A DNA stretch of 60,855 nucleotides from Bacteriovoracaceae bacterium UBA7317 (GTDB lineage Bacteria > Bdellovibrionota > Bacteriovoracia > Bacteriovoracales > Bacteriovoracaceae), in the NCBI GenBank assembly GCA_002474345.1, contig DKQD01000062.1, forward strand, positions 1 through 60,855, in the 5' to 3' direction. Positions 34,100 to 43,843 of this stretch are shown one piece after another. The notes beneath the pieces were generated by a model. That model was given only the letters and a program-made list of their open reading frames with translations. It searched no databases and was not told the origin of the DNA. The position numbers and the translations under genes were made by a program. How positions within the stretch are numbered: position 1 is the first letter of the stretch; every line of letters starts with the position of its first letter.

Positions 34100-37000
34100 T
34101 TATTGACAGTAAATGTGATGATTCCACCTAAAGCCTTGGAGGAACCTTGTTGTCCCGGTGTCATTTAAGGTATCGCTATCAAGCACTGAATCAATAATAC
34201 TATATTTTCTTGATTGGTCAGGTGTTTGTTCCTGTTCAAAAAAACCGCTATTTGGTTCAGGGTAAAAATAACCAAAAGCAGCACCTCTTCTTATCTTTTT
34301 GTCATAGCAATACTCTCTCCCAAGAGCTTCAAGCTTATTAAAGGTTTCTCGATTTAATTTGGGTTCACCTGTTTCAGGAATATAGTTTGATTCAGAAAGT
34401 CCGCCTGCGGGTAATGTTTTGCCGTGTCCTTCTCCAGATACAAACCTATTGAAGTAGACGTTAAGATTTGTCCCTGGAGGAAGCTTACAAACTTCTACGG
34501 TTTGTCCCACTTCATTTTTTTCACTCACTGTATAGTTACTACAACATGACTCTTTGGATGGAGCAGTTTCTCCCAGTTTCATGCAGCATTTAAATTTATG
34601 AGGTGAAAATACTTTTCCAAGCATAACTTTATCTTGGAGAACAATATGACCATCTGGGTTTGAAATATCATTTGTTTGATCAAGTGCTGAGCCTGTTTCG
34701 TAATCGTAAATTTGTCCTAAAGATCGCCCACTTGAATAGTTTTTGGTTCTATCGTATTGGAAGGACGTACCAGATTTCTCAAATTGTGTCCTAGTGTGGG
34801 GTGATATACTAAATATATTTTCAACAAGTTGACTTCTATCTGTATTGCAATAAATAGGTTCATAAAAGATTTGAGGAATACCCATAAGCTCAAACCTTGA
34901 GAGTTTTGTAAGGTAATAAAGAGCATTTCCAGGGTTAAGTCTCGTATCGGACGTAGCTGTTGTTTTATAAGAAGGACCTGTATCGCTCGGGTCATATTTA
35001 AAAATCGTTGTCCCTATAGGGTTAAAATTAATTTCAACTCCAGCATAATTCCAAGGATCATTTTCATTAGGATCAGGGTTATCAGCAGATTGATCTGCCT
35101 TTATATGGAAAATTTGATAACCATTTGTAAGAGTCTCAATACACCAACGTTCGGGGTTTGAGAAGGCCCTTGGGTTGGTCTTATTCGGTGTGATGGTGGG
35201 GTCACAATATGCTGGGTCTTCAATTGCAGTTTCTGACCAAGTCGTTTGATCCGAGACATACTTTATTGAAACACTATTTATATTTGATTTACCCCCAATA
35301 TAGATGGGTAAATAAAAACTTACGGCATCGTGAAAGGATCTTGTTGCAAAATAATTATAAGGACCAGAAGATGCTATAGGTGTAGGGTTAGCGTAAGGGG
35401 TTGGCATGTAAGGAGATTCAAAAGACATCAATTGTTTAACTGGAGAACCAGTAACTGGAGTTTCTGTTGGTGTTGTATCCATTTTTGTATCGTCGTTTGT
35501 AGAATCTGTTGGGTAGGAAAGTTCATAACCAGCAACTGAAGGTATTGAAACCTGGATACAGCCTCCATACTCAGGAGATAAACATAATTTTTCGACATCT
35601 TTATTGTAGTTTTTAGTACTAACAGCATCACTATCTAGGCATGAGGTGGATGAATTTGTTGAGCAATTATTTGTTGGAGGATAAAAGCTCACTGGCGACA
35701 TATAGTTGAGGCAGCTAAAAGCGGCCACATCAAAATTAATGCGTGGGTTTTGGGTCCAATCGTTTGTATCATCTGCAAATTTTCTGATCCATCCACCTCC
35801 ACAACATGACCTTCTTGCGGTTTCGTGAATTGTTTTCCACTGAAATTGCTTGGGAGTATCAGGTGTTCCATCCGATTCTGTTCTAAGTATGGGAAGCTGA
35901 CTGTATGGGTCAGGTGTGGCATCATTGACACTTGTGGCATCCACAAAATCTATAATACTAAATCTTGAGTAACGACCATCGGTAGAAGGCGAATTATGAG
36001 GAAGGGTGTCTGAGGAGAGGTCATCATTGCCAGTTCCCTGTTCAGGGATAAGATCTGGGTCGTTAACACCCTTTTTATACTGGGTATATATCGTGATGTC
36101 TTTCCCTACTTCTCTACAGCAACGATTCTTTGTCATATCATATTTTTCGTAATCGTAATCAGTCAGAGATGGCTGTTTTTGGGCCTGTCCACATACAAGA
36201 GATTCTTTCCAATAATCATGTTCGGCATCGGTGTTACCAAAGTAAGACTTGTCTAGTGTCAAAGCTTCTCTCTCGTGAAGAATATTAGGTGTACAGTCAA
36301 GGTCAGTATGGCAAATGGAACCTGCCCTTCTGAGGCAAGCACTTCCAACTAGTGTTTGTTCTTCTAAAAAGGCGAGCGAATCTATTCTTTTTGCTTCAAT
36401 TCTTTCAAATGTAGACTTGTCATTATATATCGATTCACCACCACAAGAGTTTTGGTAGTGAAGTTCTTTTTGATATTCTGGAGTAACTAAATTATTCGAG
36501 TTATCGCCTGTGATATCAGTTATATAGTTACCATAATTAATGCTTTTTATATCTCTTTCAAATAGAGGACAAGTAATAACTCTATTGGCGCCAGTTGATG
36601 TTTCATCACATGACGAAATTTGTGAAATATAATCTGTCCTTTTTTGGCTATCAGGATTTTGATGTTGATCAATTACTGGAGAAGTCGTTGTTGTTGTAAT
36701 TATTTTTTTTCCTGGTCTGCATAGGCCGAAATCTGAAGTATCACTACTATATAATGATGCATGATGAATAATAGAAGATTTGGCAGAGTCGGGTAATATT
36801 GCCGTTGCACCTACATATTTTTCTGGTCTTCCTAAGGTATTGGCCTGCTGGCCGTATTGAATGGATGAATAAAGGTTAGGAACTCTCATCACTTTATCAT
36901 TAAAGACATTGTCACCATAGCTAGCACAGTAAAAATTAGGAGCACAGGTAAAAAGTTTTTGGTACTTCTTATCTAAATCATCTTTAAAGTTTCTTTTACA

Positions 37001-39406
37001 AAGAGAACCAGCTCCTCTATAAACACACCTTTTTGTTGTCGATCCAGAAGGAGGAAATTTTGAAAGAATTGTTGAAAAACTTGCTTTGTCTATTTGCTCA
37101 TTAGCAACTTCATTTGAATCCTTATCAAATTTAGGCCAGCTTGACACCAGTTTAGAGACGTCGGCACAACTATATTCCCACCCTAGCTTTGCTACACAAT
37201 CAAAATCTTTTACACATTGATGGAACTGTCTACATGACCCACCCTTATTTTGTTCAGGATGATCTATTCCTAAGGATGGATTATAATCAAACTGGCTTAC
37301 AGAGTTGCTTCCTAAGTCAACCATCACGGAAACCGTAGTTGAAGTAGGATCAGAAAGGTCAGCAAATGGAGCATTAAAAGCCAAAAAGAGCTTTGTGCTT
37401 GTAGAGGTTACTCTTCTTCCATTTCCAATTGAAAACCAGCTCACACCATCAAAGCTTCCAACAATTGATCCTTTATTAAAACCATACCAGTCTCTTTGAT
37501 AGCCATTAATAAAAAGAGCAGCTTGAGTTTCAAGCCTATTTTTTCTTTGCGTTTGTAGGTCTGGATTTTTTACATGGCTAAAAGCAATCATTGTTGGAGG
37601 CAACCAGCAGGCCCTACCAAAAATTGTATCCTCATAGTTTCCATTAGAAATATTATTTTCATATGAGTATCTTTTTGTTGAATATCCAGCTGCTTGAATC
37701 CCTTTACCATTTTGGGAAAATGGATAAGCGGTTAGAGAAGATAACCAAGTATCTTTTTTGCATTGTGGACATGGAGTGAAGAAACCTTTAATTGCACTAA
37801 TTATATATTGTCTATCGTACTCGACGTTAAGAACTTTTGCAGGTACGGCCGCATCGAGTGATACATTGATAGGACCCAAGATAGCATTCATACTATAAGC
37901 ACTCATTTCTGGTTCAGTTTTTCCTTTATTATCTTGATAAAAGAAAATATCGCCTTCTTGGTCTTTTGATTGATCTGTTGAAAGAATAAAAGACGTCATA
38001 TCATCTACACTAGATCCATCTGTCTTTTTGAAGAATCTGTGAGGTGTGGTTCTTCCGTTAAGTTTAATTTCTAATTCTTGAAAAGGAGTTTCACTAGGGT
38101 CAATATTTGGAACTTCACATTCAAATCGGAGAATTGTACCGACGAGGTTCTTGATAGGCCTCAAACTATAGTTCGGGCACAGGAGGTTATCAGGAGATTC
38201 TGGCAAAGGGTCTGCTTTACATCCACACCTTTTCCAAACGATGTCCCTAATTTTTTTATGACAATCTTCAGGTTGCTCTCCATAGCAGACGGTAGTCTGC
38301 TTTGAAGAATCCAAGTATGAAAGATAAGGGTATGAATCTGCTGAAGGGTCTGAAGTGCTGCAAACATTATTGTTTACAAAGTCAGGAGTGTCTTTTTTTC
38401 CTTCTTCAAGGCAATCGTAGTAATATCCATCCTGTTTGAAATTCCACTGTGCTTGTTCGAGATTATTATCGCTTGAAGGTGGCGTACTCGGAACATCTTG
38501 AGCGTAATTTGGGCATATGTAGTAGATATGAGGGTAGAAAACTTTATTTTTGGAGTCTGAAATTACATCTTGAAGGGCTTGATCATAATCAGGATAAGAA
38601 GAGGCTCCTGGTTTTACCCCACCATCATTTACACATTGATTGTTAAGGCAGCAATCAAAACCTGTGGCTTTGCAAGTTGAATTATTGCAACGAGAGTCAC
38701 CAATTTGAGAACTTATATTTGGTGAAAGAATTTCTATGCCAAACCCTAAGAGTGATAACTTTTCTTTTGAAACTTTATTATCTTTTGTAAGAGGAATATT
38801 ACCGTTCGTATCTGTGTTCTCTTCATAAAGTGAAATATGACTCGAAGAAATTTGTGTTGAACAACTAGGGCAAATGTCACTATTTTGAAAAGAAGTAGCA
38901 GCGGTTCCTGTCGCAGGGTTGGTCGAGGAAATTACTGTACTGCTGATGATATTGTTTTCTGTAAAAGGGAGATCACCACTACATCGATCCTTACTTTCGC
39001 TAGAGCTTTTCAGGTCTAGTCTTAGGAGTCTTTCTAACGTTTGATTTGAAAAATTTGTAAAGGTTATGGGTATTGCCTGGACTCTAAGTTGAGTCTTTGT
39101 GTTATCGGGCAATATGAAATCACTTACGATGCAATATTTTTTTGCTGCATTTGTTTTGTACTTTAGGAAGTCGTGAATAAGTCTACCCCTCAAATAAACA
39201 ATCGAAGTATTTTCACGGCTAATAGAGACGAGCTTTCCGTTATTTTGAGATGTGTACCAATAGAGCTCCCCGGCCGAGCCAAATGTAGGATTTTTGGCCG
39301 GTGTTTTTTTTGTAGATAATTTTGACTTCCTCATATTTCGAGGAACTTCCTCTACCAAACAAGAGGTTAAAAAAATAAGAAGGACGAAAAGTATATTTTT
39401 TCTCAT
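34100..39406 (-). CDS. Giant cysteine-rich surface lipoprotein (1768 residues), unknown
   Basis: I start at the ATG at 39406, where MRKNILFVLLIFLTSC gives a classical lipobox (Cys16); the frame is open 6 codons further. The mature protein is rich in Ser, Thr, Asn, Asp, Pro and Tyr and has dozens of Cys, often in clustered or paired forms: CNNSTCKATGFDCCLNNQC, GSCRQFHQCVKDFDC, GSLCKRNF, GSICHTDLDC, NRCCREVG, RSCCGGG, KFKCCMKLG, ESCCSNY. Several share a G-[ST]-[IL]-C-[HK]-x(2-4) theme, suggesting repeated small disulfide modules between beta-rich domains. No catalytic motif or membrane segment beyond the signal. A large secreted scaffold or adhesin is the best guess. Composition differs from neighbours (fewer Lys, more Thr and Pro). 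Confidence 0.85.
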   Translation of the reverse strand: MRKNILFVLLIFLTSCLVEEVPRNMRKSKLSTKKTPAKNPTFGSAGELYWYTSQNNGKLVSISRENTSIVYLRGRLIHDFLKYKTNAAKKYCIVSDFILPDNTKTQLRVQAIPITFTNFSNQTLERLLRLDLKSSSESKDRCSGDLPFTENNIISSTVISSTNPATGTAATSFQNSDICPSCSTQISSSHISLYEENTDTNGNIPLTKDNKVSKEKLSLLGFGIEILSPNISSQIGDSRCNNSTCKATGFDCCLNNQCVNDGGVKPGASSYPDYDQALQDVISDSKNKVFYPHIYYICPNYAQDVPSTPPSSDNNLEQAQWNFKQDGYYYDCLEEGKKDTPDFVNNNVCSTSDPSADSYPYLSYLDSSKQTTVCYGEQPEDCHKKIRDIVWKRCGCKADPLPESPDNLLCPNYSLRPIKNLVGTILRFECEVPNIDPSETPFQELEIKLNGRTTPHRFFKKTDGSSVDDMTSFILSTDQSKDQEGDIFFYQDNKGKTEPEMSAYSMNAILGPINVSLDAAVPAKVLNVEYDRQYIISAIKGFFTPCPQCKKDTWLSSLTAYPFSQNGKGIQAAGYSTKRYSYENNISNGNYEDTIFGRACWLPPTMIAFSHVKNPDLQTQRKNRLETQAALFINGYQRDWYGFNKGSIVGSFDGVSWFSIGNGRRVTSTSTKLFLAFNAPFADLSDPTSTTVSVMVDLGSNSVSQFDYNPSLGIDHPEQNKGGSCRQFHQCVKDFDCVAKLGWEYSCADVSKLVSSWPKFDKDSNEVANEQIDKASFSTILSKFPPSGSTTKRCVYRGAGSLCKRNFKDDLDKKYQKLFTCAPNFYCASYGDNVFNDKVMRVPNLYSSIQYGQQANTLGRPEKYVGATAILPDSAKSSIIHHASLYSSDTSDFGLCRPGKKIITTTTTSPVIDQHQNPDSQKRTDYISQISSCDETSTGANRVITCPLFERDIKSINYGNYITDITGDNSNNLVTPEYQKELHYQNSCGGESIYNDKSTFERIEAKRIDSLAFLEEQTLVGSACLRRAGSICHTDLDCTPNILHEREALTLDKSYFGNTDAEHDYWKESLVCGQAQKQPSLTDYDYEKYDMTKNRCCREVGKDITIYTQYKKGVNDPDLIPEQGTGNDDLSSDTLPHNSPSTDGRYSRFSIIDFVDATSVNDATPDPYSQLPILRTESDGTPDTPKQFQWKTIHETARRSCCGGGWIRKFADDTNDWTQNPRINFDVAAFSCLNYMSPVSFYPPTNNCSTNSSTSCLDSDAVSTKNYNKDVEKLCLSPEYGGCIQVSIPSVAGYELSYPTDSTNDDTKMDTTPTETPVTGSPVKQLMSFESPYMPTPYANPTPIASSGPYNYFATRSFHDAVSFYLPIYIGGKSNINSVSIKYVSDQTTWSETAIEDPAYCDPTITPNKTNPRAFSNPERWCIETLTNGYQIFHIKADQSADNPDPNENDPWNYAGVEINFNPIGTTIFKYDPSDTGPSYKTTATSDTRLNPGNALYYLTKLSRFELMGIPQIFYEPIYCNTDRSQLVENIFSISPHTRTQFEKSGTSFQYDRTKNYSSGRSLGQIYDYETGSALDQTNDISNPDGHIVLQDKVMLGKVFSPHKFKCCMKLGETAPSKESCCSNYTVSEKNEVGQTVEVCKLPPGTNLNVYFNRFVSGEGHGKTLPAGGLSESNYIPETGEPKLNRETFNKLEALGREYCYDKKIRRGAAFGYFYPEPNSGFFEQEQTPDQSRKYSIIDSVLDSDTLNDTGTTRFLQGFRWNHHIYCQ

Positions 39407-39608
39407 TATTTCAGTCATTTCCATTAATTATTTTCGGTATTACCCTCTTTTTATTTAGTGTTCTTTTTTTATAATTCTAATTCAAATGATGATTATCCTG
39501 GATGTGACTTTAGAAACTAAAAAGTGATTGTGGGGTCCACATACTTGAAATAATTAGTTTTTTTGGAAAGGGAAAAAAAAGAAAAAGAGTAAGGATAAGT
39601 TTAGTATG

Positions 39609-39633
39609 ACAATTATTTCCGCCGAATAATTGT
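39609..39633. repeat. Perfect 9-bp inverted repeat downstream of dus
   Basis: ACAATTATT (39609-39617) and AATAATTGT (39625-39633) flank the GC-rich loop TCCGCCG. It lies 7 bases after the dus stop (minus strand). There is no clear T tract on either side, so it may be a weak terminator or a protein site. Confidence 0.55.
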
Positions 39634-39640
39634 GTCAGTT

Positions 39641-40729
39641 TTAACCGTGTCCGCCTCTCATAAAATTTTCAGAATCTTTTATATGTTTTTGTGCTTTACC
39701 TTGAGAAAGAAAAAAGTCCTCAGAAATTTTGAGGACATCTTCAATATTTGTGGCCCTGAATAGCTCATCTCTAAAATGAGAAACATTGGTAAAACCAGCG
39801 GCAAGCCAAATGAGGTGCTTCCTCATTTGAACTAGAAGCACTTTCTCTCTATCGACATAAGCCTCTAAATGGCCGTAAAGCCTTTTTGCTACTTCGTAAA
39901 TATCTTCTGCTGTAAAAAAAACTTGATCCTTTTCAATTGATTGATCAGGTAGCCCTTCTAAAAAAATAAAAGGATTTCTTAGAGCTGCTCTGCCGATCAT
40001 GAGAGCGTCACAGTTTGTATGACTAAGTCTTTCCTGAATCTTTTTCCCGTGATGGAGGTCTCCATTACCAATGATAGGAAGGGGAGAGTTGGAAGAAATT
40101 GATTCAAGATAATTCCAATTCGCATGCCCTTTGTAAGCTTGAGTCCTTGTTCTTCCATGTATTGCGACAAACTCTATTCCCTCTGAGGAAGCTATGTTAA
40201 TAACTTCTTGTGCGTTAATATTATCCTCATCCCAGCCTGTTCTGATTTTTATGGAGAGAGGAACTGTTAAGTTTTTTCTAATTGTTGAAAAGAAGCTAGA
40301 AAGTTTTTTTGGTTCCTTTAAAAGGGCGGAGCCCCCACCTTTTGATACCACTTTTCTTACAGGGCAGCCCATATTAATATCGACAAATTTAGGTGCAAAG
40401 CCTTGGGCTACTGATGCTGCTTCGGCCATTATATTTTCATCTTCCCCAAAAATTTGTAGACCAACGTTGGTCTCTTTAGGGTCGATGTAGAGCATCTTCA
40501 TGGTTTTTTCATTTTTTCTTACAATACCGTGGCAAGAAATTAACTCGCTGACTGTTCCTCCAGCCCCTAGTTCCTCCATAAGTAATCGAAAAGGAGCATT
40601 GCAAATACTCGACATGGGAGCTAAAAGGAGGGGTGAAGAAAAATGGACTTGACCAAGAGTTAACGGCTTTTTATTTTTTTTAAGCCTGTCAATTTTGGCT
40701 TGTAATTTTGCTGAGAATAAATCTTTCAT
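39641..40729 (-). CDS. dus: tRNA-dihydrouridine synthase (DusB type)
   Basis: 362 residues. FMN enzyme reducing uridines in the tRNA D-loop. Seen: LAPMSSICNAPFRLLMEELGAGGTVSE, GLQIFGED, DINMGCPVRKVVSKGGGSALL with the catalytic Cys, IKIRTGWD, AIHGRTRTQAYKG, and IGNGDLHHG plus MIGRAAL for phosphate binding. The PVRKV context suits bacterial DusB/DusA-like enzymes; DusB is the commoner single copy. Divergent from the HAD gene across a 54-base gap with a palindrome. Confidence 0.93.
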   Translation of the reverse strand: MKDLFSAKLQAKIDRLKKNKKPLTLGQVHFSSPLLLAPMSSICNAPFRLLMEELGAGGTVSELISCHGIVRKNEKTMKMLYIDPKETNVGLQIFGEDENIMAEAASVAQGFAPKFVDINMGCPVRKVVSKGGGSALLKEPKKLSSFFSTIRKNLTVPLSIKIRTGWDEDNINAQEVINIASSEGIEFVAIHGRTRTQAYKGHANWNYLESISSNSPLPIIGNGDLHHGKKIQERLSHTNCDALMIGRAALRNPFIFLEGLPDQSIEKDQVFFTAEDIYEVAKRLYGHLEAYVDREKVLLVQMRKHLIWLAAGFTNVSHFRDELFRATNIEDVLKISEDFFLSQGKAQKHIKDSENFMRGGHG

Positions 40730-40734
40730 AGGAG

Positions 40735-40757
40735 ACCCAATCTAGCTAGATTAGGGT
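40735..40757. promoter_or_regulatory. Near-perfect palindrome between divergent dus and HAD genes
   Basis: AATCTAGCTAGATT (40739-40752) is a perfect 14-bp palindrome; the flanks ACCC and AGGGT extend the dyad to 23 bases with a one-base offset. It contains TAGATT on both strands, so the divergent -10 boxes could coincide with it. The gap is only 54 bases, so an operator or shared promoter is plausible. Confidence 0.45.
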
Positions 40758-40783
40758 CCTCACGTCAAGCAGAGGAAGCAATT

Positions 40784-41467
40784 ATGGATAAAACAACAGG
40801 GTCTTTGAAGAAAGGTTATATTGTTTTTGATTTGGATGGAACATTGGTTTTTAGCCATAAACAGATTTTATTGGCATCTAAAATTGTATTAGAGAAGTGG
40901 TTTGGGCATGAGGTTTCAGAAAAAGATTTTCAAGATGGTTTTCATAAAAATCCGGTAAAGTTCTACAAAAACTTTGATATAGACGTTAGCCTCCCTAAAA
41001 ACAGAAAAAAAATTGAGGCCTGTTGGGAGGAAGCGTCTCTAGAGGTAGGGCTTGATGTACCTCTTTTCCCTGATATAAGCGATCTTTTGAGAAAGCTAAA
41101 AGAGGAAGGATTTGCTATTTACATTTGGACAGCAAGAGATAAACTTTGCGCTCACAAAATTTTAAAAAATTTGGAGATTTTTGACTTTTTTGAGGGTATC
41201 TCTTGTGGAGATGAAACGGCTCATAAACCTAGCCCAGAAGGTTTGGAGGCCCTCGTTGGATGTCACCCAAAAGAGAAAACTTTCGTCGTTGGTGATAGTG
41301 AGACCGATATTCAAGGAGCGAAAGCCTTTGGAAGTAGGGCCTTGGCGGCTTTATGGTGCCCTAATGCTGAAGAAACTGTTCTAAAAAGTGCAGGAGCAGA
41401 TTTTTTAGTGGCCAAACCTTTGGAATGTCTGGATATCTTTAGGCAAAGTTTGGCCAGAGAAAGTTAA
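40784..41467 (+). CDS. HAD-superfamily phosphatase (phosphoglycolate-phosphatase-like)
   Basis: 227 residues. Motif I FDLDGTLV (nucleophile Asp, second Asp two on), a helical cap, motif II YIWTARD (Thr), motif III Lys in ETAHKPSPEGL, and motif IV VVGDSETDIQGAK. Cytoplasmic, Mg-dependent. The substrate is not determined; Gph-like activity on phosphoglycolate is one option. Shine-Dalgarno AGAGGAAG before the ATG. It lies 52 bases before ffh. Confidence 0.9.
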   Translation: MDKTTGSLKKGYIVFDLDGTLVFSHKQILLASKIVLEKWFGHEVSEKDFQDGFHKNPVKFYKNFDIDVSLPKNRKKIEACWEEASLEVGLDVPLFPDISDLLRKLKEEGFAIYIWTARDKLCAHKILKNLEIFDFFEGISCGDETAHKPSPEGLEALVGCHPKEKTFVVGDSETDIQGAKAFGSRALAALWCPNAEETVLKSAGADFLVAKPLECLDIFRQSLARES

Positions 41468-41519
41468 AATTTGATAAGAATTTGAGATAATATTAAAGAG
41501 AATTAAAGGATGTTTGGCT

Positions 41520-42980
41520 ATGTTTGACACTTTAAGCGAGAAATTCGCGGATGCTTTTAAGGTTATCCAGGGCAAAAATAAAATTTCTGAATCAAATATT
41601 GAGGATGCCCTTAAACAGGTACGGACTGCTCTTTTAGAAGCCGATGTAAACTTTAAAGTAGTAAAGTCATTTGTTAGTGCTGTAAAAGATAAAGCTCTTG
41701 GAGAAAAGGTCGTTTCCGGAGTTAATCCTGGTGAACAATTCGTTAAGATTGTTCATGATGAATTGGCCAATGTCATGGGTGGGAACCATGAAGAAATGAG
41801 TTTTGATAGAGACTCTATTCTACCTATTCTCGTTGTTGGTCTAAATGGTCAGGGAAAGACAACTTTTTCTGGAAAATTGAGTAAATTTTTAAAAGAAAAG
41901 AAAAAGAAAGACGTTCTCCTCGTCCCTGCAGATACTTTTAGACCTGCTGCAAAGAAACAACTCCAAGTTTTAGCTGAAAGCTTAGATATTGAATGCTTTG
42001 ACTCCGACCTTTCATCAGGGCCTGATAAGATCGCTATCAGTGCCCTAAATTACGCTAAAGAAAATAAAAAAGATATTGTCATTGTCGACACCGCTGGGCG
42101 TCTTCATGTTGATGATGAGCTTATGTCCCAACTTGAAAGTGTAAAAAAAGCTATTGAGTATCAAAAGCCTGAGGTTTTGCTTGTAGCTGATGCAATGACT
42201 GGTCAAGAATCAGTTAAGGTCGCTAAAACTTTTCACGACACAGTTGGTTTAACAGGGGTTGTTCTCTCTAAAATGGACTCAGATGCCAGAGGGGGAGCTG
42301 CTCTCTCTATTCGTCATGCGACGGGTGTTCCCATAAGATTTATTTCTATGGGTGAAAAAATGAAAGACTTGGAGCTTTTTCACCCTGACCGCTTGGCCGG
42401 AAGAATCCTTGATATGGGGGATGTGGTTACCCTAGTTGAAAAAGCTGAAGAGAATATTGATGAGAAAGAAGCTGAAAAAATGATGAAAAACCTCGAAAAG
42501 GGTCAATTCAGCGTAGACGACTTCATGAAGCAAATGAATATGATGAGTAAACTGGGCTCCATGGGTTCACTTCTAAAAATGATTCCAGGTATGGGTGGTG
42601 TCTTAAGAGATGTAGGTGATCTTTCACCCGCAGAAAATGAAATGAGCCGCATGAAGGTCATTATTTCTTCTATGACTAAAGCAGAGAGGAAAAATTACAA
42701 AATTATTAAAGAATCAAGAATTGAAAGAATTGCAAAAGGTTCAGGTAATACAGTGCAGTCTGTCAAAGACTTCATTTCTAAGTTTAAGCAAATGGAGAAA
42801 ATGATGACTGGCATGATGGGCATGTTCAAAGGTGGCGGCCTTCCAGGGATGGCCGGATTTCCAGGTATGGGTGGGGCGGAAGGTGGTCCCATGGGTATTC
42901 AAAATGGCTTTCGACCTCCTGGAAAAAAGAAGCCAAAAAAAGGAAAAAAAGGAAACCCATGGGGAAAAGGTTACTTTTAA
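41520..42980 (+). CDS. ffh: Signal recognition particle GTPase Ffh (SRP54)
   Basis: 486 residues from the ATG at 41520 (AAAGGA nine bases upstream; a TTG two codons earlier is too close). It targets inner-membrane proteins to FtsY/SecYEG. N domain, then GTPase G1 GLNGQGKTTFSGKL, G3 DTAGRLHVD, TKxD as SKMDSDARGGA, and a Met-rich M domain (QMNMMSKLGSMGSLLKMIPGMGG; KQMEKMMTGMMGMFKGGG) that binds SRP RNA and signal peptides. The tail is Gly/Pro-rich then Lys-rich. It heads ffh-rpsP-khpA. Confidence 0.97.
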   Translation: MFDTLSEKFADAFKVIQGKNKISESNIEDALKQVRTALLEADVNFKVVKSFVSAVKDKALGEKVVSGVNPGEQFVKIVHDELANVMGGNHEEMSFDRDSILPILVVGLNGQGKTTFSGKLSKFLKEKKKKDVLLVPADTFRPAAKKQLQVLAESLDIECFDSDLSSGPDKIAISALNYAKENKKDIVIVDTAGRLHVDDELMSQLESVKKAIEYQKPEVLLVADAMTGQESVKVAKTFHDTVGLTGVVLSKMDSDARGGAALSIRHATGVPIRFISMGEKMKDLELFHPDRLAGRILDMGDVVTLVEKAEENIDEKEAEKMMKNLEKGQFSVDDFMKQMNMMSKLGSMGSLLKMIPGMGGVLRDVGDLSPAENEMSRMKVIISSMTKAERKNYKIIKESRIERIAKGSGNTVQSVKDFISKFKQMEKMMTGMMGMFKGGGLPGMAGFPGMGGAEGGPMGIQNGFRPPGKKKPKKGKKGNPWGKGYF

Positions 42981-43095
42981 CAGGGTTACTTTGGATTATG
43001 CGTGGCGAAGTCGGTTGACTTCTTTAGTTGTTTGATTTAATTAAAGTTCTGAGAAGATAAAATATTGACGCAATAAGTCGTTGCAGGAGTAGATG

Positions 43096-43341
43096 ATGCT
43101 AAAAATTAGACTTAACAGAGGCGGAAGAACTCATAGACCTATCTATACAATCGTTGTGACAGACTCTAGAAACCCTAGAGATGGCAAGTTTATTGAAAAA
43201 CTTGGGAAATACGATCCAAAAGCAGAAGATAATGCTCTTGTGAATGTTAAAGCAGAGACCATCTCGGCGTATGTTAAAAAAGGTGCAGCTTTAAGTGACA
43301 CAGTGAGAACTCTTCTCAAGAAAAATAAAATAGCTCTTTAG
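43096..43341 (+). CDS. rpsP: 30S ribosomal protein bS16
   Basis: 81 residues. MLKIRLNRGGRTHRPIYTIVV, SRNPRDGKFIEKLGKYDP are bS16 signatures. There are two ATGs in tandem; the second (43096) is better spaced from GGAG. In ffh-rpsP-khpA, as in many bacteria, but rimM, trmD and rplS do not follow. Confidence 0.97.
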   Translation: MLKIRLNRGGRTHRPIYTIVVTDSRNPRDGKFIEKLGKYDPKAEDNALVNVKAETISAYVKKGAALSDTVRTLLKKNKIAL

Positions 43342-43438
43342 TATACTAAAGCTTATAATAAAACGAAAAGCTTGGGTATTAAGCTTAGACACTTGAAGAA
43401 TAAAGTCGTTTTTGGACAATCAATCAAGCGAGAGTTGT

Positions 43439-43678
43439 ATGAGTGAATTAAAAGAACTTATTCAGTACGTTAGCAAGGCTTTAGTTGATATGCCTGAGGA
43501 AGTTACGGTTAATGAAATCGTAGGTGAGCAAACTACAGTAGTCGAACTTAAAGTCGACAAATCAGATTTAGGTAAGGTCATAGGTAAGCAGGGAAGAACT
43601 GCAAGGGCTTTACGAACAATCTTGAACGCGGCTTCTACGAAGTTGAAAAAAAGATCAGTTTTAGAAATCATTGAATAA
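43439..43678 (+). CDS. khpA: KH-domain RNA-binding protein KhpA
   Basis: 79 residues. A single KH domain with the GxxG loop in [17 protein letters not shown]. KhpA acts with KhpB in sRNA and cell-envelope control in other bacteria. The frame opens earlier (TTG 43412), but the ATG at 43439 gives the typical [17 protein letters not shown] start. Third gene after ffh and rpsP. Confidence 0.93.
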   Translation: MSELKELIQYVSKALVDMPEEVTVNEIVGEQTTVVELKVDKSDLGKVIGKQGRTARALRTILNAASTKLKKRSVLEIIE

Positions 43679-43693
43679 TTGATAAATTTGATG

Positions 43694-43721
43694 CTCTTTC
43701 CTTCTTTATGCAAGGAAAGAG
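43694..43721 (+). other. 10-bp hairpin downstream of khpA
   Basis: CTCTTTCCTT (43694-43703) and AAGGAAAGAG (43712-43721) form a perfect stem with an eight-base loop, 16 bases after the khpA stop. No U tract follows, so it is either a non-canonical terminator or a stabilising 3' hairpin. Confidence 0.55.
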
Positions 43722-43843
43722 TGCCCTCCTAAAAAGTGCAAAAATTCAATTCTTTTTGTAAGCCAATTTTATCCCCATTGGTCTATTGGTAGTTGTTTTA
43801 TAAAATAGAGATGTCTATTTATAAAGATGCCAAGGATTCGTTT

